From Gentiana macrophylla (lineage: Eukaryota; Streptophyta; Magnoliopsida; Gentianales; Gentianaceae), in the NCBI GenBank assembly GCA_026214975.1, contig CM047808.1:68288583-68352582 (forward strand): DNA of 64,000 bases, written 5' to 3'. Position numbers and translations under genes: made by a program. The notes below the pieces were generated by a model, which was not told the DNA's origin, did not search any database, and saw nothing but the letters and a program-made list of their open reading frames with translations. Shown here piece after piece: positions 54,861-64,000 of this stretch. Within the stretch, counting starts at the first letter, position 1; every line of letters starts with the position of its first letter.

Positions 54861-55118
54861 TTTTCATTACATTTGCTGACTCCAGTTCAGTTCAGTTCAG
54901 TTGCTGCTTACTACAAGTTTGATTTTAGGAAGAAATATACAGAACTTCCTTTGAAGAAGAAAGAGGTAAGCAATGGATAATTATTCCTTCTTGATAGAAT
55001 GCAAAATATTGTCTTGTACATTCTATATCCTCCAGGATATGTACTAACCAAATCTAACATAAAATCAATAAAGAGTCTAAGATTGTGACACTTGTCACCA
55101 CACATGTAATTACTAATT

Positions 55119-55144
55119 CCTTTGTTTTTTTCTCCCCCTCTCAA
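55119..55144 (-). promoter_or_regulatory. Probable polypurine tract of element I
   Basis: The complement reads GAGAGGGGGAGAAAAAAAC and stands 3' of the RNase H tail (RLRGG), where copia elements carry this signal. Confidence 0.55.
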
Positions 55145-55690
55145 ACGATTATGTGGGTCAACCACAATGAGTTTGGCTTTAAAGTTACATAACATAGAGA
55201 TAGGTAAAGGTTTAGTACAGATATCTGCAACTTGTGCAGAAGATGGTATATAATAGACTTTCAGTTTCTTGTCCTGAACCAAATTCTTGATGTAGTGAAC
55301 ATCAACTTCGATGTGCTTTGTCTTAGCATGATACACTGGATTCTGAGCTAGGGTTGTTGCTCCAGTATTGTCACACCACAGAACTGGTATAGCTGGAAGT
55401 CTGAACTTAATTTCTGTCAACAGCTGCATAATCCACTGAATCTCAGTTCCCAGGTTGGACAAAGCTCTATACTCTGATTCACAACTTGCATCTAGCCACA
55501 ATTGTTTGCTTTTTGGACCTCCAAGTAATGAGAGACTTTCCAAAGTACACACAGTAGCCTCATGTAGATTTCCTATCAGTTGGATCAGCAGCCCAATTTG
55601 TATTAGTAAACCCACGCAACTGTAAAGTATCACTAGGTATAAACTATAGGCCTTGCTTCAGAGTTCCCTGTATGATTCTTAAAAGTCTTT
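55145..55690 (-). CDS. Element I RNase H domain
   Basis: The frame covering 55145-55633 has LDASCESEYRALSNLGTEIQ, VLWCDNTGATTLAQNPVYHA and KTKHIEVDVHYIKNLVQDKK, then SAQVADICTKPLPISM. The catalytic Asp of WCDN and Glu of ESEYRA are present. The frame runs on past the end of the domain into probable LTR sequence as far as 54911. The RNase H N-terminus (about 55634-55690) is in another frame. Confidence 0.85.
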
Positions 55691-56684
55691 TCAGGGCTTG
55701 CCAATGTTCAGTACATGGTTTCTGCATAAATTGGCTTGGGTATTAACTGTATATGCTATATCTAGCCTTGTAAGACTTAGATATTGTAGTGCCCCAATGG
55801 CACTCTTATATATTCCAGGATTAACAAGGGGCTCACCTTGATAAGGGACAAGCTGTTTACCTGCTAACATTGGTGGAGAACAGTGTTTGAGATGTTCCAT
55901 GTTTAGCCTCTTGAGCAACTGAGATGCATAATATGATTGTGTCAAATACATCCCTAAACTGTCTCTTGACACTTGCAATCCTAGTAAGTGAGACGCAGGG
56001 CCTAGATCCTTAAGAGAGAACCTGGAGTTCAATTGCCTGATAAACTTCTGTATCAGTGCGGGTGTATTCCCTGTAATAAGAATATCATCTACATAGACCG
56101 GAACAAACATAATTTGAGTTTCACACCTGAACAAAAAAAGAGAGTGATCTAACATAGACTGAGTGAACCCCCATCTGATCATTTGAGCTCTGAATGCATC
56201 AAACCAAGCTCTTGGTGCTTGCTTCAGGACATACAAAGCCTTTTTCAACTTACACACATTTAAGAGAGAACTTGGAGTTCAATTGCTTGATAAACTTCTG
56301 TATCAGTGAAGGTGTATTCCCTGTAATAAGAATATCATCTACATAGACCAGAACAAACATAATTTGAGTTTCACACCTGAACATAAAATGAGAGTGATCT
56401 AACATAGACTGAGTGAACCCCCATCTGATCATTTGGGCTCTGAATTCATCAAACCAAGCTCTTGGTGCTTGCTTCAGGCCATACAAAGCCTTTTTCAACT
56501 TACACACATAGTTAGTTTTTGTAGAATCCACAAATCCCTTTGGTTGCTCCATGTAAACAGGCTCTTGTAGGGGTCCATTCAAGAATGCATTGTTGATGTC
56601 AATTTGATTTATCGCTTGGTTCATTGACACAGCCAATGTCAGGATCACTCTAATGGTGGCGGAGACTTTTGCAACAGAGGTCAA
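55691..56684 (-). pseudogene. Element I reverse transcriptase with tandem duplication
   Basis: 56250-56684 reads [60 protein letters not shown]. Then, after SKFSLK, the text starts again out of frame: 55691-56257 reads [59 protein letters not shown] 250-bp unit (56010-56259 and 56260-56509) is duplicated in tandem, so the catalytic YVDD occurs twice (56084-56095 and 56334-56345). As 250 is not a multiple of three, the copy also shifts the frame. The rest is ordinary copia RT. The enzyme cannot be functional as read. Confidence 0.88.
56010..56509 (-). repeat. 250-bp tandem duplication within RT
   Basis: TAAGAGAGAAC starts at 56011 and again at 56261; CAACTTACACACAT recurs at 56247 and 56497. 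The copies differ at about 10-15 positions by eye. Confidence 0.9.
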
Positions 56685-57207
56685 AGTTTCAAAAAATCTA
56701 TACCATAATGTTGACTATACCCTTTAGCCACTAATTTTTCCTTATGTTTAAGTATAGTACCATATGGCCTCAACTTCAATTTGAAGATCCAACTATTTCC
56801 AACTATGCTTTTTCCAGATGGAGGCCTTACCAATTCCCATGTCATTTTATGCATAAGAGCCCTGTATTCATCCATTATTGGCGTGAGAGAATAAACTTTG
56901 GGTTTATATATGACACTTTTAGATCTAGTTTGCATAGGATGAGCTGGAGGTACAGGTCTAGGTAGATTGATAGATGATAAATCTGTGGTACTAATGGAGG
57001 TTTGAGTGTTAAAATTGGAAGTGGCACTTTATGATGGAACAGGTGTATGATTATGTGGTGAGGGAGTGTTTTGAGATGGTGATTGTGTGTGTGGACTAAG
57101 TGATTGTGAAGCATCATTATTGAAATAGTCAGTATGAGGAGAACTTGGATTTGAACTTACCTGATCAGCAGCAGGGGCAACAACTTCATCAGCAGGATCA
57201 CTCAAGA
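56685..57207 (-). CDS. Element I RT N-terminus and pol linker
   Basis: 56681-56935 gives MQTRSKSVIYKPKVYSLTPI, SIVGNSWIFKLKLRPYGTIL and KHKEKLVAKGYSQHYGIDF, the first RT block, starting with the TRSK motif that precedes it. Upstream lies a Pro/Ser/His-rich linker (about 56940-57207) in several frames. Confidence 0.72.
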
Positions 57208-57920
57208 TTATGCCTTTCTCCCACTCTTGCTGAGTGGATGGAAGAGTAAGAAGAATGGAGAAGGAGGTGTAATCAGTAAGAATTTGGGTAGAGGGCCTTG
57301 AGTGAACCCTTGAGAAAAAGAGAAGAGAGTTTCATAAAAAATCACATTGTTAGGGATGTAAATCTGGCCAGTGTCATCTAGACACTTAAAGCCTTTATGA
57401 CAGGAACTGATGCCTAAATTCACATGCCTTTTGGTGTGAAACTGAAACTTAGTAGTCTGAAAGGGCCGTAGGTTTGGATAAATAGCACAACCAAACACTT
57501 TGAGTTTCTTATAATCAGGTTTAACAGACATCAGACACTCAGTAAGAGATTTGCCGGCAAGGACATGGGTAGGAAGGGAATTGATGAGATGGACAGAGGT
57601 CTGGAAGCTATGCCACCAATATCTTAAAGGCATGCTGGCCTGTACAAGTAAAGTGAGGCTAGTTTCAACAATATGCCTGTGCTTCCTTTCTGCCCTACTT
57701 TTTTAGGCATGATCATGAGGACAAGGATGTCTAAAGATGATTCCTGCAGTGTCAAGATAATGTTGAAGTGACCTATATTCTCCCCCCCCCCCAATCAGAC
57801 TGAACACACTTGATTTTGCCAGAAAACTGAGTTTCTATCATGACCTTAAACATTTTGAAGCCACTAAAAGTCTCAGACTTAGCCTTCAATGGGTAGATAC
57901 AAGTAAACCTAGAGTAATCA
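57208..57920 (-). CDS. Element I integrase, central and C-terminal part
   Basis: 57208-57633 reads MPLRYWWHSFQTSVHLINSL, PTHVLAGKSLTECLMSVKPD, KKLKVFGCAIYPNLRPFQT and HKGFKCLDDTGQIYIPNNVI, the C-terminal pattern of copia integrase. The core between (57634-57920) is degraded; a Gln-Ser-Asp-rich SDWGGGREYRSLQ-like text with a C homopolymer (57781-57791) holds the second Asp position. Confidence 0.72.
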
Positions 57921-57921
57921 T

Positions 57922-58560
57922 CTATGAAATGCACATAATAACTATATCCTTCTCAGGATTTGATGGTGTAGGGCCCCACAGATCTGTGTGTATGAGATCA
58001 AAAGGTGCTTTGGCATGAGAATCAGATAAAGGATAAAACTGGTTTTGAGCTTTAACAAATTGACATGACTCATAGAAAGATAAGACACCATTAGTTTTAA
58101 CATTACAATCCTTCAAAATGGAAGACAAAGCATGATCAGAAGGATGCCTAAGACTTCTGTGCCAAACATCAGGACTAGCATTCACATTATTACATGCAAT
58201 AGAGTGTTTAGAAACATAAAACAGTGCGAAAGACAATTGGAGTGAGGGCAGTTCTCAAGATGAAGAAGGATCTTGTAAAGGCCATCCTGCAGTTGACCCC
58301 TAAGAAGTGTTGTTCCTGTATGCTTGTCCTTCACAACACAAGATAAATCATCAAATTCAATCAAAATAGGATTATCAGATATAAGTTTGGATATACTAAG
58401 AAGGTTTCTGGTGATGTGTGGAACATGTAAGATATTGTGCAGGTGCAATGATCCATGAGGTGTGTGTAAGAAGGAATGCCCAATGTGTGATATTACCAAT
58501 CTTTCACCACTTCCTACGATCGAGTGTATCATTACCATTGTAATTAGGATTGATGCTCAT
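57922..58560 (-). CDS. Element I protease and GAG-pre-integrase
   Basis: 58182-58538 reads GSGERLVISHIGHSFLHTPH, GSLHLHNILHVPHITRNLLS and ISKLISDNPILIEFDD, the protease core. 57922-58236 reads DVWHRSLRHPSDHALSSILK, CQFVKAQNQFYPLS and DLIHTDLWGPTPS, the pre-integrase segment and first integrase Asp. The protease active-site triplet is just upstream. Confidence 0.75.
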
Positions 58561-58780
58561 ATTTCCCAAGTCAAGAAAGCGATGACAAGATTTGTTGCTC
58601 CACCGTCCAAATACCCGGCATTATCATTAATCGTACTAGGACTTGCAACATAAGCCGAGTTCCGTTTTGAGCCACCTCCATTTCCACTTGAAGTGGTTGA
58701 AAATCCTGTTCAAATATATGCCAACAATCAATAATCAGACCATTCTTGCCACAAAGTTGGCAAGTCATTTGAAGGCAGAT
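58561..58780 (-). pseudogene. Element I gag end and protease active site
   Basis: On the minus strand CQLCGKNGLIIDCWHIFEQD (58700-58768) is a nucleocapsid knuckle in which the usual His is Leu and one spacer residue is missing. Near 58600 the protease triplet reads DGGATN where D-S/T-G-A-T-N is expected. Upstream gag is cut off at 58780 by element C. Confidence 0.65.
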
Positions 58781-60720
58781 TGTTAGGAAATCTCTGCGAA
58801 CGCAGCTGAATTTAAAATTTTGATTTCCTTTTACCCAAGATCGACTTCGTTTAAGCAATAAACAAATAGATAGTAGACGGTGGTTACCTTGGTTGATCTA
58901 AAAGATCGACGCTTTGACCGTCTAAGGAGAGTAGTTCTGCACAGAGCCGCCCAAGTGTTCGGCCTCTACCGCTAGTCCACACGAACAGCCCGCCGGAATC
59001 CCATCATGGATTGCTATTGGAAAACTCCGGTTGCTAGACCGGCCTTTTTCCCCTCTCTCCAACTCTCCATAGGATGCTCTCTACTTTACACAAGAACTAT
59101 TAGCTCTTGGAATTATGATGTACAAAAGAGCTTGACACCCACCTCCTATTTATAGTAGAAGTGGCGCCCCAATAGAGTGTGGAGGAGAAGAAAACATTTT
59201 CCCAATAAAATAAGGAAAATATAATTGATTGATTTATCTCATTTATTACAATATCTCATATTAAATAAATCTAGGATTTTGTCAATATCTTATATTGAAT
59301 ATTCCCAAAATATTGTCAATATCTAATATTGACTATCTTTATTTTATTACCATAAATCAATTTACACATGTGTATATATCACATATATATTACACATATA
59401 AATCTATATATTATATATATATACATACACACACGGTGCGCATGCACTCACAACATATATATATTAATTTATTTTATTAATATCTAATATTAATAATAGG
59501 TAATATCATTAATTAAATTGCACAATCCAAGTGTATAACTTATACACATATGTGGCGCCACTTATCAATATAGGTGTATTTAATTAATCAACTTAATTAA
59601 TATCTTGTATTTAATTTATTCATAATAAATAAATACCACCATATTAATTTACCACTATAACATTTATAGTCTCGAGATAAACTTTCCTTATTTGGTTATC
59701 ATCTATAACCACATTTTAATCCGGCTAGATGTTCTTATGTGTGTGACCCGATAGGCTTCCGAATATGTTGGCCGTAGACACAAAGTGCAAATTACGAAAA
59801 TGCCCTTCATGCCTAACGATCACGGGATAGCGTCTAGCAACACACCGTGACCCCCAATCATCGGAAGAGTCAAATGCAATGACTACTACCTTTCATGTGA
59901 AACTGTTACCGTGTAACTTACAATCCTATCGTTTTAATAATATCCATACGGTCGTTAGTCGAGTGTCAAAACATCAACGACCGTATCTTATAATCTGGAT
60001 ATCATGCTCTCTCGAAGTAACTCATTTACTCCCACTTTGCAAAGATTCACGAGAGTAAGACATTCCTTATAAGAAGGCCATTTCGGATATTCGATCCCAA
60101 TCATAGGATACGCGATTCCCGGACGACCAATCATGTATACTCCGCGATGCTTCAATATCATACCCAATCACTATCGCATGATCGCCCGTGGCTGAAACCT
60201 CAATAGTGTCAAAGCATGACAATCCACACCGTGATGCCATGAAGACTCGGTCTTAAGGATAATTACACAACCGCCACATAGTGTGACACTTATCCGTGTA
60301 AGTGGGTCACCTAACGTCGCATTCTCTAATACACGCCCACGTCATGGTCAAGTGTCTCAACACTTCGATGAGATTTAGATCTATCCACGCCTCTAAAGAC
60401 GAAGACATCCAATACGTGCTGAATCTGCTTATACTATCAATGCCCTGCTTAATAGTACATCGCCTAGAGACATTTAAGTATCAAACTTATTAAAGTGATT
60501 AGAGATCTCATCAACCATAATCGCCTATCATGGTTTCTCTATCACAATTTAATACTAAGGACGTTATCATATAACAATTCATAATTGGTTCTTTAAAAGA
60601 ACATATATATGACAAATGAAAAAGCCATTTAATATATGTATAAACATAAAGAAATAGTAGAAATGATCCGACCGGTCGGATCCGGTCCAACCCGATTGGG
60701 TTTAGGACACTATTTCAACA
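58781..60720 (-). repeat. 3' LTR of element C (1940 bp)
   Basis: TGTTAGGAAATCTC to CTATTTCAACA on the plus strand, that is TGTTGAAATAGTGTCC...CTAACA on the minus strand. The first 1.03 kb is shared with 11839-12953. A palindrome CCGACCGGTCGG lies at 60668-60679 near the LTR start. Confidence 0.85.
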
Positions 60721-60734
60721 ATCTCCCACTTGGC
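60721..60734 (-). promoter_or_regulatory. Polypurine tract of element C
   Basis: The complement reads GCCAAGTGGGAGAT, directly before the LTR TG. Same core as element B. Confidence 0.8.
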
Positions 60735-63700
60735 CTAAAGCCAATCACTCGCACACACAAGACCAAGTTGAAACACAAGAATCTCATGCAATACTCGCAA
60801 CTAGCCCTAGCCATAAACGGATCGCTATCCATGGGGACTCAGACTATCTTCATATCATGTTCCATATGATCAAGTCAAAGGAACCGCCTCAACACACACA
60901 CGAATCTCTGACGAGACCCTGGTCCTTGCTTCAAGCAATGAATCCACTTACTATATCAATTATACGAGAAAGGTGGAAGAACCGTGCATTTGAGGTTCGA
61001 GAATGAACCTTCTAGATCCATGTATCGCCTCCCGCCGCGCCTAAGGCACTACTTGTGTTTTGGCCTAGTTGTAGAATTTACATGACCCATAGGCTAGAAC
61101 ATTTCCACTCAACTGTATCACTTAATCAAAGTGATTGCAAACCAGCACAGTAGCTCCCACTCGCCTTCATAAGACTCAGGATCTACGTCTGTATATCTAC
61201 GTTTATTTAATTCCAAGTTTCAATAAACTAGGAACTGTTCCTTAACTTGTTTAAGGATATTCTCGACATTCACCAGATTTACTTTCATACTTTCTCATGA
61301 CTATTCATGGACTATGAACATCCGGCATCTCCTATAAGATGGTTCCTATCGCAGTAGCGAAGGAAACCTTCCATAAGCATCATCTTTAACCTTATCCTTA
61401 GGACCAACGTCCTAACATAGATAGATCTCGAGAACACCGACTAGCAGCATCCCCTGTCGCGACCTATGCTAAACTCTTTTAGCATCACATCTATATAGGT
61501 AAACTATAATTTAACAGCAGTTAAATCTATCACTATAGATTCTTATTTCCAAAATAAGAACTGCCAATCCAAGTGCTTTCGTAAAGACCTTGAACTACCA
61601 AACATTAATTGACTGTGACATGGGGTGACAATTCTCGAGAGAGATATCCAATACCTTATTCGAAAATCGTAACACACTCCCACTATCCATATTGCACATT
61701 GGGCATATCCTTCTTTTGACTAAATCAAACTCCTTTGATTATTAAACAAAGAAATCGTCTAGAGAAACTTGTTTGAGTCCATAAATGGATCTCGTGGGCT
61801 TACATATCATGTTATCGTCTATGAACATTGAGCTTTCTGCCCAACGTCTTCAACACTATCATATAGCCATGATACGAAGTTATAACAAGCATCATCTGAA
61901 TAGAACTTGGCTCACCGGCAAATAAAGGTAATTACAAGGTTTACACCTCATACCCTTCACCGTCACTATAGCCTTATGGTAATCATATTACTATCCATGT
62001 CACCTTTCAGGACACTCTCTTGGGTAAGACAGACTAGGTTCACAACCTGGTTGTCACCGATGGAATCTAATTCGAGATATTATGGCTCATAGCCATATCT
62101 CTCAATCTTGCCTTTCAAACATTCTTTCATAAGTCGTGAGATATTCATTCTTCAAGATGAACATACCAACAACCCTTTCAGGCTTGAGGTTATCCACAGA
62201 CTTACAGAACTTTTGTGTGCACTGAGCGGTGATCTACACCTCATCGCTATGTGGCGTCTGCTCACGTTCCTATGGTTGAATAACTCCCTATGGTTCTCAA
62301 ACTACCTTTGAGATCTAAATCTACTCCCACTGCTTTCTTTTGGAAGAAACACTTCCTCTAGAAGACAAAGATGTTTGGAGACAAGCATTTTGCTCCATGG
62401 ACAAGTAAATAATATCTAGCGTACTTGCTAAGATATTCCACAAAGTTGCATATGTCGTACTAGGCTCCAAGCCTTTCTGACTTTGCATATGATAACTTCA
62501 AATCTTCGGTTAAGATAGACTCGACATTATCCTCTTCCATATCTAATATGGAATTTATTCAACCTTTATTCTTTGGAACTCGGTTAAGTATAAGGGCACT
62601 ATCCCGAAATGTGTAAGGGATACATCGCATGGCTTGCATCACACCTTTATCATATAAAGTGTTATTTCCATTTTGGGAACACAATCTAATTGCGTATCCC
62701 AAAGATGGTATCCTTCAAGGGAGAATCGATTCTATTTCGCATTTACTTCAAACACCCTTCAAGTATTAATTACTTCAATCCAATTGAAGATTAATTCCTA
62801 AGTAGCTCATCAATCTCATATTCGTACTAGCTCGAACTTTTCGGCTTTACAATTATGCACTTCATCGAGTACACTTGACTATTTCTAAAAATAGACGTGA
62901 GATTAATAAACAATTATTTGTGGCATTAATTGTCACAAGCCAACAAACATCGGTATGTTCAGATTTAGACAATTTTTCTAGATTTTGCAACCTTTTCTTA
63001 AAAGGGTATACTGGTCATCTTTAGATAAGATGTGTATCACCCACATGATTCATAATCATATGGTTCAACATCATCGTAATGACGTTTAGTTACACGCTTC
63101 CTTTCCGGAGAGAGACTATGTCTAGAACAACCACAGAGATATTAAGGATAACAAATTATACAAATATTTAGTTGAGATCATCACATATATCAACTATATA
63201 GTGATAACAATCTAGTATGTTAGATTCAGTGACCTTCCAACTTTATCGGAATAACATTCATTCTTTACAATTGAATATGTCTACTAAATCCTAACAGATA
63301 ACTGAAAGTGTGTTCTTCATAAGAACCGGGACATAACATTTATTTAGCTCCCTTATCAGTTTACTAGATCCAGAGTATGGTGAGTGTCACAACGTTTGCT
63401 TCACCTTCCATATCTGCATTTAATCTTTCTAATTTTAATCACACTCGTAAGATATCATATATCTTAGAGTTGACTTGAACTTAGATAGATTTATCTCAAC
63501 AGACTTGCTTAGAATAGAGGCTTCGATGAGTTCTCTATTTAAGCACATGCCCTATCTTTTCTTTCAATCCTTTAAGCACTTGAAAAATGTTTCTTATTGT
63601 AGTCTTCATAAGACTTAAGAAAGATCACAAGAGCCATGTCCTCAATTTCCTTTCATAAAGAAAATCTAAAGTTTATTAAATAGTTTATTTAACCTTTTGA

Positions 63701-64000
63701 ATCGTATTCAAAACATTGACTATTTAATTAACCTTTAAGCAAATGCTAGAATTAAGTCGATACTTAAATCTTACAATTTTGAAAACAACCTTTTCAAAAT
63801 CAGATGTGGTCATTCTTATCCAACGTTTGAATTAATTGTCATCGTATGACTGAATGATCATCTTGGATCGTATCCAATATATGACTAATTCGTTGAAATT
63901 TATTTCAAATGATTTAATCATATCATGAGCTTCCGCTTTCATTAATATTTAAAGTCTCGAGAATCGCGCAATTATGTAATCTCCTTGTCTCTAACTACTA
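60735..64000 (-). pseudogene. Element C interior: degenerate copia pol
   Basis: On the minus strand 61769-61810 reads MICKPTRSIYGLKQVSLDDF, matching the RT block xxCKLxRSIYGLKQASRSW. Further upstream (62311-62390) MLVSKHLCLLEEVFLPKESS then GSRFRSQ matches the integrase C-terminal end (FVSRHxxFLEKEF...SG...LEE). The order and spacing agree with copia pol, but the distance from the RT block to the LTR (about 1.05 kb) is roughly half of normal, implying deletions. Stops are frequent. 62400-64000 is AT-rich with no motif I can identify. Confidence 0.55.

Larger units (their letters stand above)
54861..58780 (-). mobile_element. Element I: Ty1/copia, 5' part lost
   Basis: Minus strand. RNase H (left), RT, integrase, protease and a gag knuckle (right) are present. 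At 58780 the element is cut by the LTR of element C, so the N-terminal part of gag and the 5' LTR lie beyond C, outside the window. A purine run (TTGAGAGGGGGAGAAAAAAAC, complement of 55119-55144) after RNase H is the likely polypurine tract. The 3' LTR would lie left of it, about 54861-55115, but I could not confirm its ends. Confidence 0.78.
58781..64000 (-). mobile_element. Element C: Ty1/copia with long LTR and decayed interior, runs off window
   Basis: The complete 3' LTR (58781-60720) is followed by a polypurine tract and at least 3.28 kb of interior on the minus strand. The interior has no long ORF, but traces of copia pol can be read. The element inserted into gag of element I; the left target copy would be CAGAT (58776-58780), with the right one beyond the window. 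Confidence 0.78.

Noticed and set aside
60668..60680. Palindrome CCGACCGGTCGG as a protein operator
   Set aside because: A single short palindrome in an LTR; no independent support for a binding site.

Overview
The window is repeat-dominated plant nuclear DNA, most likely from a eudicot. It is AT-rich and contains no complete, intact host gene. Nearly all recognisable coding sequence is LTR retrotransposon (mostly Ty1/copia), with LINE fragments, small non-autonomous DNA transposons and one decayed gene copy. I named elements A to I for cross-reference. All identifications come from reading the sequence; no database search was run.

Left part (1-18,600). It starts with the 5' part of a LINE ORF1 (minus strand, running off the left edge). 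Next is a probable 3' end of a Ty3/gypsy-like element with an accessory ORF (about 1,450-5,080), then a short LTR fragment. Element H follows (5,896-11,838): a SIRE-like copia remnant with one 1.73-kb LTR and a long, broken accessory ORF. Beyond it lie an LTR fragment of family C, a gypsy-like LTR, a small TIR element inside an (AAT)n tract, an inverted repeat of about 800 bp, a LINE ORF2 fragment and a CACTA-type MITE.

Centre (18,637-53,370). This is a multi-level nest, readable from LTR ends and target-site duplications (TSDs). Copia element E (LTRs 18,637-18,884 and 53,125-53,370; TSD TCCAT/TCCAC) is the host. Its RNase H region received copia element D (19,074-23,901; TSD GCTTG) and, separately, a TIR element F rich in GGATACG motifs. 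F was then hit by the large SIRE-like copia element A (24,531-48,903; TSD AATGC). A was in turn split twice: by B (27,273-33,944; TSD TTTTG), a 6.7-kb element with no recognisable coding capacity, inside A's accessory ORF; and by G (41,771 to about 48,545), a pol-less relative of A, inside A's 5' LTR. Without its insertions A is about 10.9 kb, and E is about 5.5 kb without D and A. Almost all coding elements lie on the minus strand; B and G are on the plus strand.

Right part (53,371-64,000). A partial pseudogene of a RanBP1-domain, NUP50-like nucleoporin carries an odd burst of short repeats at its 3' end. Copia element I (minus) follows, with a 250-bp tandem duplication across its reverse-transcriptase active site. 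I is cut at 58,780 by element C, which has a 1.94-kb LTR and a heavily decayed copia interior running off the right edge.

Recurring theme. Three copia elements (H, A, G) carry a long sense ORF between pol (or its remnant) and the 3' LTR, with a globular N-terminal part and an acidic or coiled-coil C-terminal part. G kept this ORF while losing all of pol, which is the most biologically interesting pattern here. No stretch looks like an intact cellular gene, tRNA, rRNA or CRISPR.
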